Assembly (NCBI RefSeq): GCF_000019665.1
Contig: NC_010794.1
Location: 124,001 to 188,000 of the forward strand
From: Methylacidiphilum infernorum V4
GTDB taxonomy: Bacteria; Verrucomicrobiota; Verrucomicrobiia; Methylacidiphilales; Methylacidiphilaceae
DNA: 64,000 nucleotides
Direction of reading: 5' to 3'
Notes under the pieces: generated by a model
Databases searched by the model: none
What the model was told of the DNA's origin: nothing
The model's input: the letters and a program-made list of their open reading frames with translations, nothing else
Shown: one piece after another, positions 7,818 to 17,389 of the stretch
How the letters are laid out: each line of letters starts with the position of its first letter
Numbering within the stretch: the stretch's first letter is position 1
Translations under genes and position numbers: made by a program

Positions 7818-10442
7818 ATGCTTTTTTCTTTTCTCCCTGCTATTCGGCCAGTAGCGGGAATCGGCATTGTTGGCATAGTATTTGCTCAAAGCTTCTCCGC
7901 CATGACTGTTTTGGTCCGAATTACTCTATTGACCATAGGGATTATTTCGCTTATGACCCCCTCTCTATTCCCGGGACAATCTATGGATGGTCAAACGGGT
8001 TCACCAACCGACAATCCAAGTTCATTCAACCGCAAAGATCGGTCAACCAACAAAGAGGATAAGACCGGGACCGCCAAGCAAGAGAAACCTTTGGCCGAGA
8101 AAAATGACCGTTCAATAGCCTTGGAAGGGAGCCAAAGTGGAGGAGAAACCTTAAAGGCCGATCCCATCCAACCCGGTGCCGGTTATACCCAAAGGACACT
8201 AGAAGAAACCGTCAGTCAACTGCCCGAGGTTCAGGTTGTTGCCGTTACCCCTTTACCGGGAATGGGCCAACCCATGGAAAACCTGCCGGGCAACTATCAG
8301 TTAGCCAAAGGAGAGAGTTGGTTAAGACAGGAGGAATTCAGCTTGCCGCAGTTCATGGAAAGGAACATGGCCAGTGTTAACGAAGTCAATCTTAACGGCA
8401 ATCCCTTTCTTCCCAATATCAATTACAGGGGGTTTGCGGCTTCGCCCATTCCCGGGACTCCTGTCGGCATTTCGGTCTTCTACGATGGGGTGCGTATCAA
8501 CGAACCTTTTACAAACAATGTTTTGTGGGATTATGTTCCCCAACTGGCTGTTTCGACCATGGAAGTCGTTCCCGGCTCAAACCCGATTTATGGACAAAAC
8601 ACGTTGGGAGGGGCGCTGGTCATCCAAACCAAGGATGGGAGGCATAACCCCGGATCCATGATCCAGGACTATGCCGGTGCTTGGGGGACTAATGATCTCG
8701 AGTTTCAACACGGGGGATACAAGGGGAACTGGGACTGGTTTTTGGCGGGGAACTGGTTTAGCCAACAGGGATGGAGGCAAGAGAGTTCAAGCTATGTCAA
8801 GCAACTCTTTGGGAAAATCGGATACCATAACGAGACTACGGGGACCGACGTCCACCTTGAATATACAGGAGCGGATAACGAGCTCAATATCCTTGGTCCT
8901 ACACCGCTAGATATGTTAGGTGGGCCGTTTGGCAACTCGATGATTTACACCGGCCCTAACCCCCAGCAGGATAATCTTAATTTTGTCAATCTCTATGGTA
9001 CTCAAGCCCTGGGAGAGGAGTGGACCCTGGGAGGCAATGTTTATTTTAGGGAATCGGATTTTTCCTTTAACAACGGCAATATCGCTAACGATGTCGTCCA
9101 GTTTTTAGGGTTTAATTATCCTTTGAATGCCCAGGCTATAGTGGGCTACAACCCGGATGGCACCCCTCAATTCGGACCTGCAGGGGAGTGGGATTTCGGC
9201 AACATCAACCAAACCGGAGCAGGGGCTAGGGTACAGGGACAATGGGATAAAAAGTTCTCCACGATGGAAAATTACCTTGTTTTGGGTGCCAGTTACGATT
9301 GGTCTCAAAGCATCTTTAATTCGGGTTTTTACCCGGCAGCAATGGGAGCTAATTATAATAATATCCTCATCCCTGGTTTTCCTTTCCAACAGCAGTTTGT
9401 CGTTCCCGGGTTTTCGCAGTTTGTGGGCTTATACCTGACGGATACTTTCTCCCCTACTCCTTGGTTTCATCTTACCGGAGCTTTAAGAGACAACTATGCC
9501 CAGATGATTATTGGAGGATTTGGCGTAGATAATAATGGGCAGACTGTCTCATTAAGCGCAGCGGAGAGATTTCAACAACTCACCCCTGCTGCGGGTTTTA
9601 CTTTCCAACCCCTTGCGGCACTAGGGCTGAAGGAGCCAGCAATTGAAGATTTGACCTTTTATTTCAATTACAGCGAAAGCTTTAGGGCTCCGATGCCCGG
9701 AGAAATCGTTGGAGCCAACCCGGCCATTCCCGTGATTTTACCTATCGCCCAACTGGGGGATCCTTCCTTGGCTCCTGTTCTAGCCCAAACCTTTGAAAGT
9801 GGTTTTCGAGGGACAATACAACCCGGGGCAATTTCATGGGCCCTTTCTTTTTATCGAACGGACATTTCTAACAACATCGTTTTTCAGAATACGGGGCATT
9901 CCAGTGCCGGGTTTTTTCAAAATGTAGCCGCTCAACAAAACCAAGGGGTGGAAGTGACAATCCAAGGAAACTATAAAAAACTGGGTTGGTTTGCCAACTG
10001 GTCTTTCCTGGAAGCGACATTCCAATCTTTCCTTTTTCTGGAAAACGCGATCAGCACCTCTGTTCCCGTTTCTCCTGGGGACCGGCTGCCTAACTTGCCC
10101 GAGCAGATGTTTAAAGCGGGGCTCAACTATCAAATTTTTCCCTGGTGGTTGGTTTCTCTTGACTTCCAGTATTATTCAAGCCGCTTTCTTTATGGTGACT
10201 GGGCCAACATGTATCCTATGATGAGGGGTTTTAGCGTTCTTAACATCCAGAGTTATGTAACGCTAAACAAGTACTTGCAACTTTTTGTCTTTGCTACCAA
10301 CGTGTTCAACGAGTTTTATGCGGGCGCAGGCTTGATCAGCCAGAACGTTTTTACGGGAGCCCCTAATGGGGGTACTATCGTCCCCTTTATCACTCCTGGT
10401 TCTCCCTTTGGAATATGGGGTGGGGCAAGGTTTACTTTTTGA
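7818..10442 (+). CDS. TonB-dependent outer-membrane receptor
   Basis: An 874-residue protein with a plug domain beginning near residues 135-250 (ending around GGALVIQTKDG), then a long beta-barrel with many aromatic-flanked strands and a terminal Phe (GARFTF), as required for BAM insertion. An internal ATG at 7902 gives a clean signal peptide (MTVLVRITLLTIGIISLM), so the true start may be 7902 rather than 7818. About 100 polar, low-complexity residues separate the signal from the plug. TonB receptors import metal chelates, vitamins or oligosaccharides using the proton-motive force through TonB. Nothing here fixes the ligand. No iron-type operator is visible upstream, unlike the second receptor at 14913. 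It is separated from the export cluster by a terminator. Confidence 0.88.
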   Translation: MLFSFLPAIRPVAGIGIVGIVFAQSFSAMTVLVRITLLTIGIISLMTPSLFPGQSMDGQTGSPTDNPSSFNRKDRSTNKEDKTGTAKQEKPLAEKNDRSIALEGSQSGGETLKADPIQPGAGYTQRTLEETVSQLPEVQVVAVTPLPGMGQPMENLPGNYQLAKGESWLRQEEFSLPQFMERNMASVNEVNLNGNPFLPNINYRGFAASPIPGTPVGISVFYDGVRINEPFTNNVLWDYVPQLAVSTMEVVPGSNPIYGQNTLGGALVIQTKDGRHNPGSMIQDYAGAWGTNDLEFQHGGYKGNWDWFLAGNWFSQQGWRQESSSYVKQLFGKIGYHNETTGTDVHLEYTGADNELNILGPTPLDMLGGPFGNSMIYTGPNPQQDNLNFVNLYGTQALGEEWTLGGNVYFRESDFSFNNGNIANDVVQFLGFNYPLNAQAIVGYNPDGTPQFGPAGEWDFGNINQTGAGARVQGQWDKKFSTMENYLVLGASYDWSQSIFNSGFYPAAMGANYNNILIPGFPFQQQFVVPGFSQFVGLYLTDTFSPTPWFHLTGALRDNYAQMIIGGFGVDNNGQTVSLSAAERFQQLTPAAGFTFQPLAALGLKEPAIEDLTFYFNYSESFRAPMPGEIVGANPAIPVILPIAQLGDPSLAPVLAQTFESGFRGTIQPGAISWALSFYRTDISNNIVFQNTGHSSAGFFQNVAAQQNQGVEVTIQGNYKKLGWFANWSFLEATFQSFLFLENAISTSVPVSPGDRLPNLPEQMFKAGLNYQIFPWWLVSLDFQYYSSRFLYGDWANMYPMMRGFSVLNIQSYVTLNKYLQLFVFATNVFNEFYAGAGLISQNVFTGAPNGGTIVPFITPGSPFGIWGGARFTF

Positions 10443-10485
10443 CCATTTCAGCGCTGCTCTTCAAGGCTGCCCATTGCCAAAAAAC

Positions 10486-10509
10486 CGGCTCTAAAATATA
10501 TTTTAGCCG
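10486..10509 (+). other. Hairpin in the TonB receptor-mnmE gap
   Basis: CGGCT and AGCCG flank the 14-bp palindrome TAAAATATATTTTA, with one unpaired C. There is no strong T-run after it on the plus strand. It may be a weak terminator for the receptor gene or an mRNA 3' stabiliser. Confidence 0.35.
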
Positions 10510-10561
10510 AAAGGTTTTATGGCTCTTTAGATATTCAACTAATTAAAGAGTTGTTATTAAT

Positions 10562-11887
10562 GTGGAAGATACCATCGTTGCCCCGGCTACTCCTCCTGCA
10601 CTTTCGGCTATAGCCCTTATCCGGATGAGTGGGCCAAAAAGCTTGGAGATCATAAGTTCATTGCTCAGAAAAAGCTTCAAGGGTGATCCTCAAAGACTCT
10701 ATTACCGGAAGCTCTATTTTGGAGAAGAACTTTTGGACGACGTCGTGTTGTCTTATTGGAAATCTCCCCGGTCCTACACGGGAGAGGACATGATAGAGAT
10801 CTCTTGCCATGGTAACCCCTACATCGTGGAGAGGATACTCGAAGCCTGTCTTAAGAAGGGGGCTAGGTTGGCTTCCCCCGGGGAATTTACAAAGCGGGCT
10901 TTTCTTAACGGGAAAATGGATTTAACGCAAGCCGAAGCGATCATCGACTTGATCCATGCAGGAGGGATGCTGGCTTTAAAATCCGCCCAAGCTTTGCAGT
11001 CGGGGGGATTGTCCAAGGAACTTCTCCGCATTCGGGCCGAACTTATAGATATTTTGGCCGAAGTCGAGGCTTACATCGATTTTCCCGAAGAAGATATCCA
11101 GCCGGAAGTAGGAGACCAGTTGATTGGCCGGCTTTTGGCCATGGAAAACAAACTTTCAACACTGCTTTCTTCAGCCCCTTTAAGCCGGGTCCTGCGGGAG
11201 GGTTTAACCATAGTCTTGGCGGGTTCTCCTAATGTCGGCAAGTCGAGTTTGTTCAATGCCCTACTTAAGGAAAATAGGGCCATTGTTTCTCCGCATCCGG
11301 GAACGACAAGGGATACCATCGAGGCTGAATGTCGCATTAGCTCTTTTCTGGTCAAAATTGTTGATACCGCCGGGCAAAGAGTGGCCGATGACCAGATTGA
11401 AGCTGAAGGAATAAGAAGGGCCCAGGAAGCGGTTAAAAGAGGGGATCTCATCTTGCACCTGGTTTCGGCTCCAGACGATCCCTCCACTGATCCCTATGTT
11501 CTTCCTCAACTACAGGCACAACAAAAGGTCATTGCCATAGCTTCAAAAGCCGACCTGGGGATCCATCCGGCGAATAAAGACAAGCATGCGCTATCGATCG
11601 TAACGGGCATGGGGCTGGAAGAACTGGAAGAAAAAATTAAAAAGCTTTTAGAAAGCTTTTTCCCCATGGATTTTTCTTATGGGGTAAATCCCCGCCAGCA
11701 GGCAGCCCTTGCCAAGATGGCAGAAGCTCTCAATAAAGCGATCTTAGGAATAAAAAATAGCCTGCCTCCTGAGCTGATCAGCAGTGAATTGCACGAATGC
11801 CTGGAAAGAGTAGGAGAAATTGTCGGGCTTGTCAGTTCTGAAGACATTTTAGATAAAATATTCCAGAAATTCTGCATAGGCAAATGA
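10562..11887 (+). CDS. mnmE: tRNA modification GTPase MnmE
   Basis: A 441-residue GTPase. With MnmG it installs the carboxymethylaminomethyl group on U34 of certain tRNAs in the cytoplasm. The start is GTG 10562 ([12 protein letters not shown]). The N-terminal formyl-THF-binding domain is followed by a helical domain into which the G domain is inserted: P-loop [11 protein letters not shown] (about 221-231), switch region [13 protein letters not shown], and SKAD. The protein ends FCIGK, the conserved C-x-G-K terminus whose Cys is needed for activity. Length and architecture are normal. pyrD follows after 4 bases on the same strand. Confidence 0.95.
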
Positions 11888-11891
11888 TCCA

Positions 11892-12938
11892 ATGATCTAC
11901 AAAAGCTTTTTAAGGCCGATCCTTTTTTCTCTTGAGCCCGAGTATGCCCACAACCTTTGCCTGGGTCTTCTTAGCCACCCTTTTTATCCTTTCTTTCATA
12001 AGCTGTTAGCTTCTTTTCAAAAGGATCTTCCCCTGCTGCCCAAGGAACTTTGGGGAATGCAGTTTCCCAATCCGGTTGGCCTTGCTGCCGGATTTGACAA
12101 AAATGGAGTGGGGTTGCGGGCTTGGGAATCTTTCGGTTTTGGTTTTGTCGAAATAGGAACCGTGACTCCCTTGCCTCAAGAAGGCAATCCCGCTCCCCGC
12201 CTTTGTAGATTGCCCAAGGAAGGAGCCCTTTGGAATAGCTTGGGGTTTCCCAGCCAAGGAGCACAAAGGGTAGCCGAGAGATTGAAAAAGGTTTTTCTAT
12301 CGGGCAGGCCCAAAATCCCTGTAGGAATCAATATAGGAAAAAACAGGCACACTCCTTTGGAAGAGACGATAGAGGACTATAAAAAATGTTTTTCTTATTT
12401 CAAAGATCTTGGAGATTTTTTTGTCGTCAACGTGAGCTCTCCGAATACCCCGGGGTTAAAATCCCTTCAACAAAAGCGGTTCTTGGAGCTCCTTTTTGAC
12501 CGTTTGAACCCGCTCAACAGTTCTCCCCGCAAACCCCTGCTTGTCAAGATTGCACCGGATATAGAACTTAAAAACCTTGCTGGAATCTTGGAAGTTCTTC
12601 TCCGTAATGAATCGGTGGGGATTGTCATAGCCAACACCCTCCCTGCCAAGGGACCCGGTGGCAAAGAAGGAGGCTTAAGTGGAAAGCCTCTAAGGGAACT
12701 TTCTTTAGGGCTGATCCGCTTTGTAAAAAAAGAAACGGCCGGCCGACTCCCCATCATCGGCGTAGGGGGCATTTTCTCTTCAAAAGATGCCTTCGAAAAA
12801 ATGGAGGCCGGTGCCGACCTCATCGAAATTTTTACCGGTTTTGTGTACAATGGCCCTTCTTTTCCCGCCAACCTGTGCAGGGAACTCGAAAGGTTAAGAA
12901 AAACTCCTCAATGTTCGGCTATTTTTTTACAAGATTAG
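11892..12938 (+). CDS. pyrD: Dihydroorotate dehydrogenase (quinone), class 2
   Basis: PyrD oxidises dihydroorotate to orotate and passes electrons to quinone at the inner-membrane surface in pyrimidine synthesis. At 348 residues it has the class 2 N-terminal helical extension ([18 protein letters not shown]), the FMN-binding [12 protein letters not shown], and [10 protein letters not shown] carrying the catalytic Ser of class 2 enzymes. FMN-phosphate residues sit near [18 protein letters not shown]. It probably forms an operon with mnmE and converges with the UPF0173 gene, their 3' ends overlapping by 12 bases. Confidence 0.95.
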
Positions 12939-13607
12939 GCTTTCTTTCACCTTGAGGAGACGGAAGGGAATTTCTTCGTCTTGGAATTTCTTTTTTGCTT
13001 CTTCATGATCGATCTTAATGGCCTCGAAGGTATCAAAGTGAACGCCCATGACCTGCTTGCAGTTAAGAAGGTGGGCCGCCCGAATGGCTTCGTCTACCCC
13101 CATTGTAAAGGTTCCCCCGATAGGAAGAAGGGCGATGTCGATTTGAAAACATTCTCCAAAAAGTTTCATATCGCTCATCAGTGCCGTATCCCCGGCATAA
13201 TAAAGGATTCCTTCCGGCCCTTCCACGATGAATCCACCGGCGGTTCCCCCGTAAGAACCGTCAGGAAGGCTGCTTGAATGAGCCGCTTGAACATAGTGGA
13301 TTTTACCGAAATCAAAAGAGCGGTTCCCCCCAAGGTTCATGGGAAGAACTTGACTTAGCCCCTGCTTTTCAAGCCATAGTGTAATTTCGAAGTTGGATAG
13401 AATGGGTGCTTGCGTTCTTTTTGCAATTGGGGAAGCATCCGCAATGTGGTCGAAATGACCATGGGAAATGAGGATATACTGCGGATTAAGGGTATCGAGA
13501 AGGGTAGGATCGGACAAGGGGTTTTGGGAAATAAAAGGATCGAAAAGAAGGAAAGAACTTCCTATTTCTAATCCAAAACAGGAGTGACCGTAATAGTGGA
13601 TTTTCAT
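12927..13607 (-). CDS. UPF0173 metallo-beta-lactamase-fold hydrolase
   Basis: A 226-residue cytosolic protein of the UPF0173 (YtkL-like) metal-dependent hydrolase family. Metal ligands are visible in YYGHSCF, the signature [27 protein letters not shown] and VMGVHFDTF. These proteins share the metallo-beta-lactamase fold, but their substrate is not established. Length and motif order match the family. It is a single gene facing pyrD. Confidence 0.9.
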
Positions 13608-13772
13608 AACTTCATTATAATAAAAATATTAAACCGGGTTTGATGAAAGATTAAAGGGCAAGAAATTTTTTTTTAAAACAGCCGTTGTGCTTAAGGAAGC
13701 CTTGCAAAATCCTGCAAGAGTTGCTTGAAAACCATGCCTTGGCGGTTAGCAACGATCAGCCGCTCAAGAGTT

Positions 13773-14582
13773 TCATTCCTCTTCGAATCTAAAGAAGGTT
13801 GTTGGTGAAAAATAAAGGCCAAAATCCGCATTTAAGACTTCTATGAGTTCATAGGCGTCTTTGATCTCTCTGAGTTGAGAGGAATGAGGGCTTAAAAGGG
13901 AGAACTTTTTGTTCCGTAAAATTTTTCTTTCCCCGGGGGATAAAGATTGCACGATTAAGCTTCTTGTAAAGGGGGAATCGGGATGAGTAGAAACGTAATA
14001 GTTGGCCATTTTGTAATCGACGTATTCTTGAGGTTCAAGAGAAAAAGAGTAAAGAGAATTCCATTCTCTATTTTCCCAAAGTTGGATCACCCACAGGGAA
14101 TTGAACCGCTTAACCCTGTATTTCCAGCCAAAATGCTCCGTTTCATGGCTATCTTCCAAAAGAAGGGGAAATAAAAGTCCATGGCCGCCAAAGCCGACAT
14201 CTGCAATCCACATGGCCCCATCACATTGGACCAAAAGGCTCATATGGGTTTTGGGAAGGAGTTTTGTCGTTTTATAATGGACTCGGGCTGCCAGCTTGAT
14301 GAACGAAAAACCGAGCTGGCTCAGGACATGGGCAAACAAGGTATTTTGCTCAAAGCAGTATCCTCCCCGCAGGTCCCTGACGAGCTTTTTTTCTATGTCT
14401 TGAATCTCCAGAGAAATAGTCTTGCCAAGAAGAACATCAAGATTCTCAAAAGGGATAGACTTGGCATGGGCAAAATGAATTTGGAAAAGATTTTCTAAAC
14501 AAGGGGATCTTTCCCCCTTGTAACCGATCCGTTTGAAATAGCGCTCAATATCTATTTTATAAGCACAAAGCTCTTCTTCCAT
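13773..14582 (-). CDS. Arylamine N-acetyltransferase-like protein
   Basis: About 270 residues of the NAT family, which transfers acetyl groups from acetyl-CoA to arylamines or related acceptors. The catalytic triad can be seen: Cys in RGGYCFEQN, His in KTHMSLLV, and Asp in IADVGFGG. I chose ATG 14582, which gives the usual NAT opening (YFKRIGYKGE). The frame extends to a TTG at 14627, and an AAGGAG sequence near 14617 could instead serve a TTG close to 14600. It stands alone on the minus strand, separated from the iron-regulated receptor by a 285-base divergent region. Confidence 0.88.
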   Translation of the reverse strand: MEEELCAYKIDIERYFKRIGYKGERSPCLENLFQIHFAHAKSIPFENLDVLLGKTISLEIQDIEKKLVRDLRGGYCFEQNTLFAHVLSQLGFSFIKLAARVHYKTTKLLPKTHMSLLVQCDGAMWIADVGFGGHGLLFPLLLEDSHETEHFGWKYRVKRFNSLWVIQLWENREWNSLYSFSLEPQEYVDYKMANYYVSTHPDSPFTRSLIVQSLSPGERKILRNKKFSLLSPHSSQLREIKDAYELIEVLNADFGLYFSPTTFFRFEEE

Positions 14583-14827
14583 GACCTTGGTTTTAAGCAA
14601 GTTACGGTTTTCTCTCCTTCTGGACAATCATTTTTGAGCTGACAAATTGAGCTAAAAAATATCCGGAATGAGACAAGTCATCCAACCGTTTTATTCTACA
14701 AAGCCAACGTAGTTCCCCAATTTTTTTGAAGGAAACGGAAGCCAAGGCTTCCCTCAAAAAGGAATCCAAGCAAGCTGCCGTGACGAGCTAAACGGCTGAA
14801 AAGATTGATAAAAAGAGGATTTTATTA

Positions 14828-14847
14828 AATAATGATAATGAATTATC
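14828..14847 (+). promoter_or_regulatory. Fur-box-like operator upstream of TonB siderophore receptor
   Basis: AATAATGATAATGAATTATC matches the classical Fur consensus (GATAATGATAATCATTATC) closely, apart from a one-base insertion. It lies about 20 bases upstream of a TTGACA promoter element for the receptor gene at 14913. This implies repression by iron through a Fur-like protein. Confidence 0.6.
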
Positions 14848-14868
14848 AGTATTAAGGAAAGGTTGGCA

Positions 14869-14909
14869 TTGACATATATTTAGGCTTTCCTAAATTAGGT
14901 AAGGCTAAT
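14869..14909 (+). promoter_or_regulatory. Promoter with overlapping IdeR/DtxR-like operators
   Basis: TTGACA (14869-14874), a 16-base spacer and TAAATT (14891-14896) form a plausible sigma-70 promoter. A perfect repeat TTAGG-cttt-CCTAA (14880-14893) covers the spacer and part of the -10. A second element TTAGGTAAGGCTAA (14895-14908) matches 13 of the first 14 bases of the IdeR consensus. The AAGG in the second element is also the likely ribosome-binding site of the gene at 14913. Confidence 0.6.
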
Positions 14910-14912
14910 TTT

Positions 14913-17342
14913 ATGCCTTTTATTATTTTTTTTATCTGCTTTACTTTCTCTATGCTGGATAAGCTTACTGCTCAAAATCCGGCGGCATCCTCCTCTTCCT
15001 CCGCAGTCAACGAACCGATTATGTTACCCACGGTCGAAGTGACTGAAGAGGCCCTACCGGGCCCAGCCTCCTCTTCTACGACCGCCTATGGACCTGAGCT
15101 CAGTGTCTTAGAAACCCCCAGGCAGATCACCCAGATATCCCGGCAAGCCCTAGATACCCTTTCTCCGGGTAACCTCATGGGATATGACGACCTTGCTCCC
15201 TTGGTGCCTTCCATGACAACCATGGCTCCGGCCGGAGATTATTCCGTGGAGCCTTTTATTCGGGGCTTGCCCGCAACGACTTTCCGCAACGGTATGCTTG
15301 TCGGGCTAGAAAGTTATGGGACCAGTGGGGTGTTACCCAATTTTTATGCCTATGAAAATATCGATATCGTCCAGGGCCCTGTGCCCGCCGTTTTTGGAGC
15401 GAGAGAAATGGCTGCCGGCTATGCCAACCAGATTACCAAGCAGCCCTACTTCGATCGATTCCGGGGTGCAGCCCAATATTCGGTAGGGATGTACGACCAA
15501 AACCGGTGGAACGTCGATATAGGTGGGCCCTTTGCGGGAGGCAAAGCGGCTTACCGCTTTGATTATGCCGGGCAATATTCGGGGAGCTACTACGAGGGTG
15601 CTTACATGCATAGCCAGGCTTTTTATTTGGCTTTATCGGCCAGGCCTACAGAAAACTACTCTATCGATTCGAATTTTGAATTCGATACCCTAGGCTTTAA
15701 CCTTCCTTTGGGGATTAATCGGCCCGATCAGGCCTTGATCGATTCCGGTCTCTACCAGAGTGGAAACATGATCGGTTGGCTTGGACCCAACGGGCAATTC
15801 CATCCGGGGATCGGTACATCCGTTCCCGGGGAGGGATACATCATCCAGTGGGGACCGCAGGTCCCGATAAGTTTGCGTAGCAACCTGGCCAACTTGGCTG
15901 GTTCTGGAAACCGGTCTACCTACGGGGTGGCACAGCTCATCCAGACTTTGAAGCTTTCCGATGAGCTCCAGCTCGTGAATAACTCCATGTATGAATATGT
16001 CACCCTTCTTCAAAATCCTTTAGCCAATTCCAATTGGACCTACACACCCGGGGATTGGCTGGTCGAAAACCGGCTCGAAGCCATTGCCAAAACGAACACG
16101 GAACTGGGCAAGATCTCCCTCAGCCATGCTCTCGATGGCGGGCTTTTTTTCATGTTCGGGAGTAATACCGATTACACGGAGACAAGCCGGATCGCCGATA
16201 ACTTTTGGAACATGACCAAGCCCCTTTCCCGGGCCGATCTATTGCCTCCCTTGACCCTGGCCGAGGCTTTGCGTGCCCAAAACATTTATCTTACCGATAT
16301 CCCGGTTCCGGGCATCCCTTATATCACCTACAATACCAATAACTTCGCAACGGCAAAAGACCAGTTTTTTCAAATTTCCCCTTTTGTTCAGGATTACGTT
16401 CAACTGGGGAAGCACTGGAGCCTGCTTTTTGGAGCTCGGCTGCAGTGGTACATGATTGGGGCTACTGATCCTCCCGGCACCCCTCCGGCCTTGATGTTGC
16501 AAAGCTACTACTCTGTGCTTGAACCCCAAGTCAATGCGAGCTTAAGCTACAAGCCTTACCCCTGGATGAATGCCTACTTTACTTATGCCAACGCCCAAAC
16601 GGCCGCTATGGACGTCCTGGGCGGGTTTTGCCCGGAATTTACAAGCCGCTACTACCATCTGACAAACATCGAGTATGAGGCCGGGGTCAAATGGAACCTC
16701 ATCCATGACAAGCTCTTTGTGACCACCGAGGGATTTTTCTACTCTACCTTTTTCCCCGTTACAGTTCTTCCCGGTGGATTTACCCCGATTACTCCTGCCG
16801 ATGTGATAGGGGCCGAAATAGCCGCCACCTATCAACCGAACCGAGATTGGTCTTTTAATTGTGGGTTTGATTACTTAACGGGAGAGGAGTTTTGGACCCA
16901 GTCGAGTGCGCAAACCGGCCCCACGGTCATCCAAAACTATTCGGCTGCGGTGGCAGCAGCTTATAATCTTCCCGTGGATCCCTACATTACCCTACCCACG
17001 GGGATTTATCCCTTCATCGGTTTTCCCCACGAACACGGCACGGCAATGATCAGTTATCATTCTGATAGGGGTTTTGGGATCAATTTTTGGCTCTGGATCC
17101 AAAGCGGCATGTTCCTTTCCTATGATTATGCGACTCGGATTCCCGTAGATTACACTCTCAACACAAGCCTTTTTTATGGAACAAACCGGTGGAAAATCCA
17201 AGTTCAACTTTACAACATTACCGATAATCATTATTGGTTCCCGACGGGGACGGGTTTCCAGGGAGATAGGGTCTACAATTACGATAAGGTATTGATTGGA
17301 CTCCCTTTTTGGGTCATGGGAACCTTTAGCGTGTTTTTTTAA
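14913..17342 (+). CDS. TonB-dependent siderophore receptor
   Basis: An 809-residue outer-membrane receptor. A hydrophobic signal peptide (MPFIIFFICFTFSMLDKLTAQ) precedes a FhuA/FpvA-type plug. That plug contains ETPRQITQISRQALD and FIRGLPATTFRNGM, then YENIDIVQGPVPAVFGA. A barrel of about 22 strands follows and ends in Phe (TFSVFF). The plug style is that of ferric-siderophore receptors, and the gene is preceded by Fur- and IdeR-like operators, which supports iron import. No siderophore synthesis or ABC uptake genes are in the window, so it may take up a siderophore made elsewhere. Confidence 0.9.
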   Translation: MPFIIFFICFTFSMLDKLTAQNPAASSSSSAVNEPIMLPTVEVTEEALPGPASSSTTAYGPELSVLETPRQITQISRQALDTLSPGNLMGYDDLAPLVPSMTTMAPAGDYSVEPFIRGLPATTFRNGMLVGLESYGTSGVLPNFYAYENIDIVQGPVPAVFGAREMAAGYANQITKQPYFDRFRGAAQYSVGMYDQNRWNVDIGGPFAGGKAAYRFDYAGQYSGSYYEGAYMHSQAFYLALSARPTENYSIDSNFEFDTLGFNLPLGINRPDQALIDSGLYQSGNMIGWLGPNGQFHPGIGTSVPGEGYIIQWGPQVPISLRSNLANLAGSGNRSTYGVAQLIQTLKLSDELQLVNNSMYEYVTLLQNPLANSNWTYTPGDWLVENRLEAIAKTNTELGKISLSHALDGGLFFMFGSNTDYTETSRIADNFWNMTKPLSRADLLPPLTLAEALRAQNIYLTDIPVPGIPYITYNTNNFATAKDQFFQISPFVQDYVQLGKHWSLLFGARLQWYMIGATDPPGTPPALMLQSYYSVLEPQVNASLSYKPYPWMNAYFTYANAQTAAMDVLGGFCPEFTSRYYHLTNIEYEAGVKWNLIHDKLFVTTEGFFYSTFFPVTVLPGGFTPITPADVIGAEIAATYQPNRDWSFNCGFDYLTGEEFWTQSSAQTGPTVIQNYSAAVAAAYNLPVDPYITLPTGIYPFIGFPHEHGTAMISYHSDRGFGINFWLWIQSGMFLSYDYATRIPVDYTLNTSLFYGTNRWKIQVQLYNITDNHYWFPTGTGFQGDRVYNYDKVLIGLPFWVMGTFSVFF

Positions 17343-17389
17343 TTTGTTAAGAATTTTCTAAGAGTGGACAACCGCCTGTATCATTCAGC

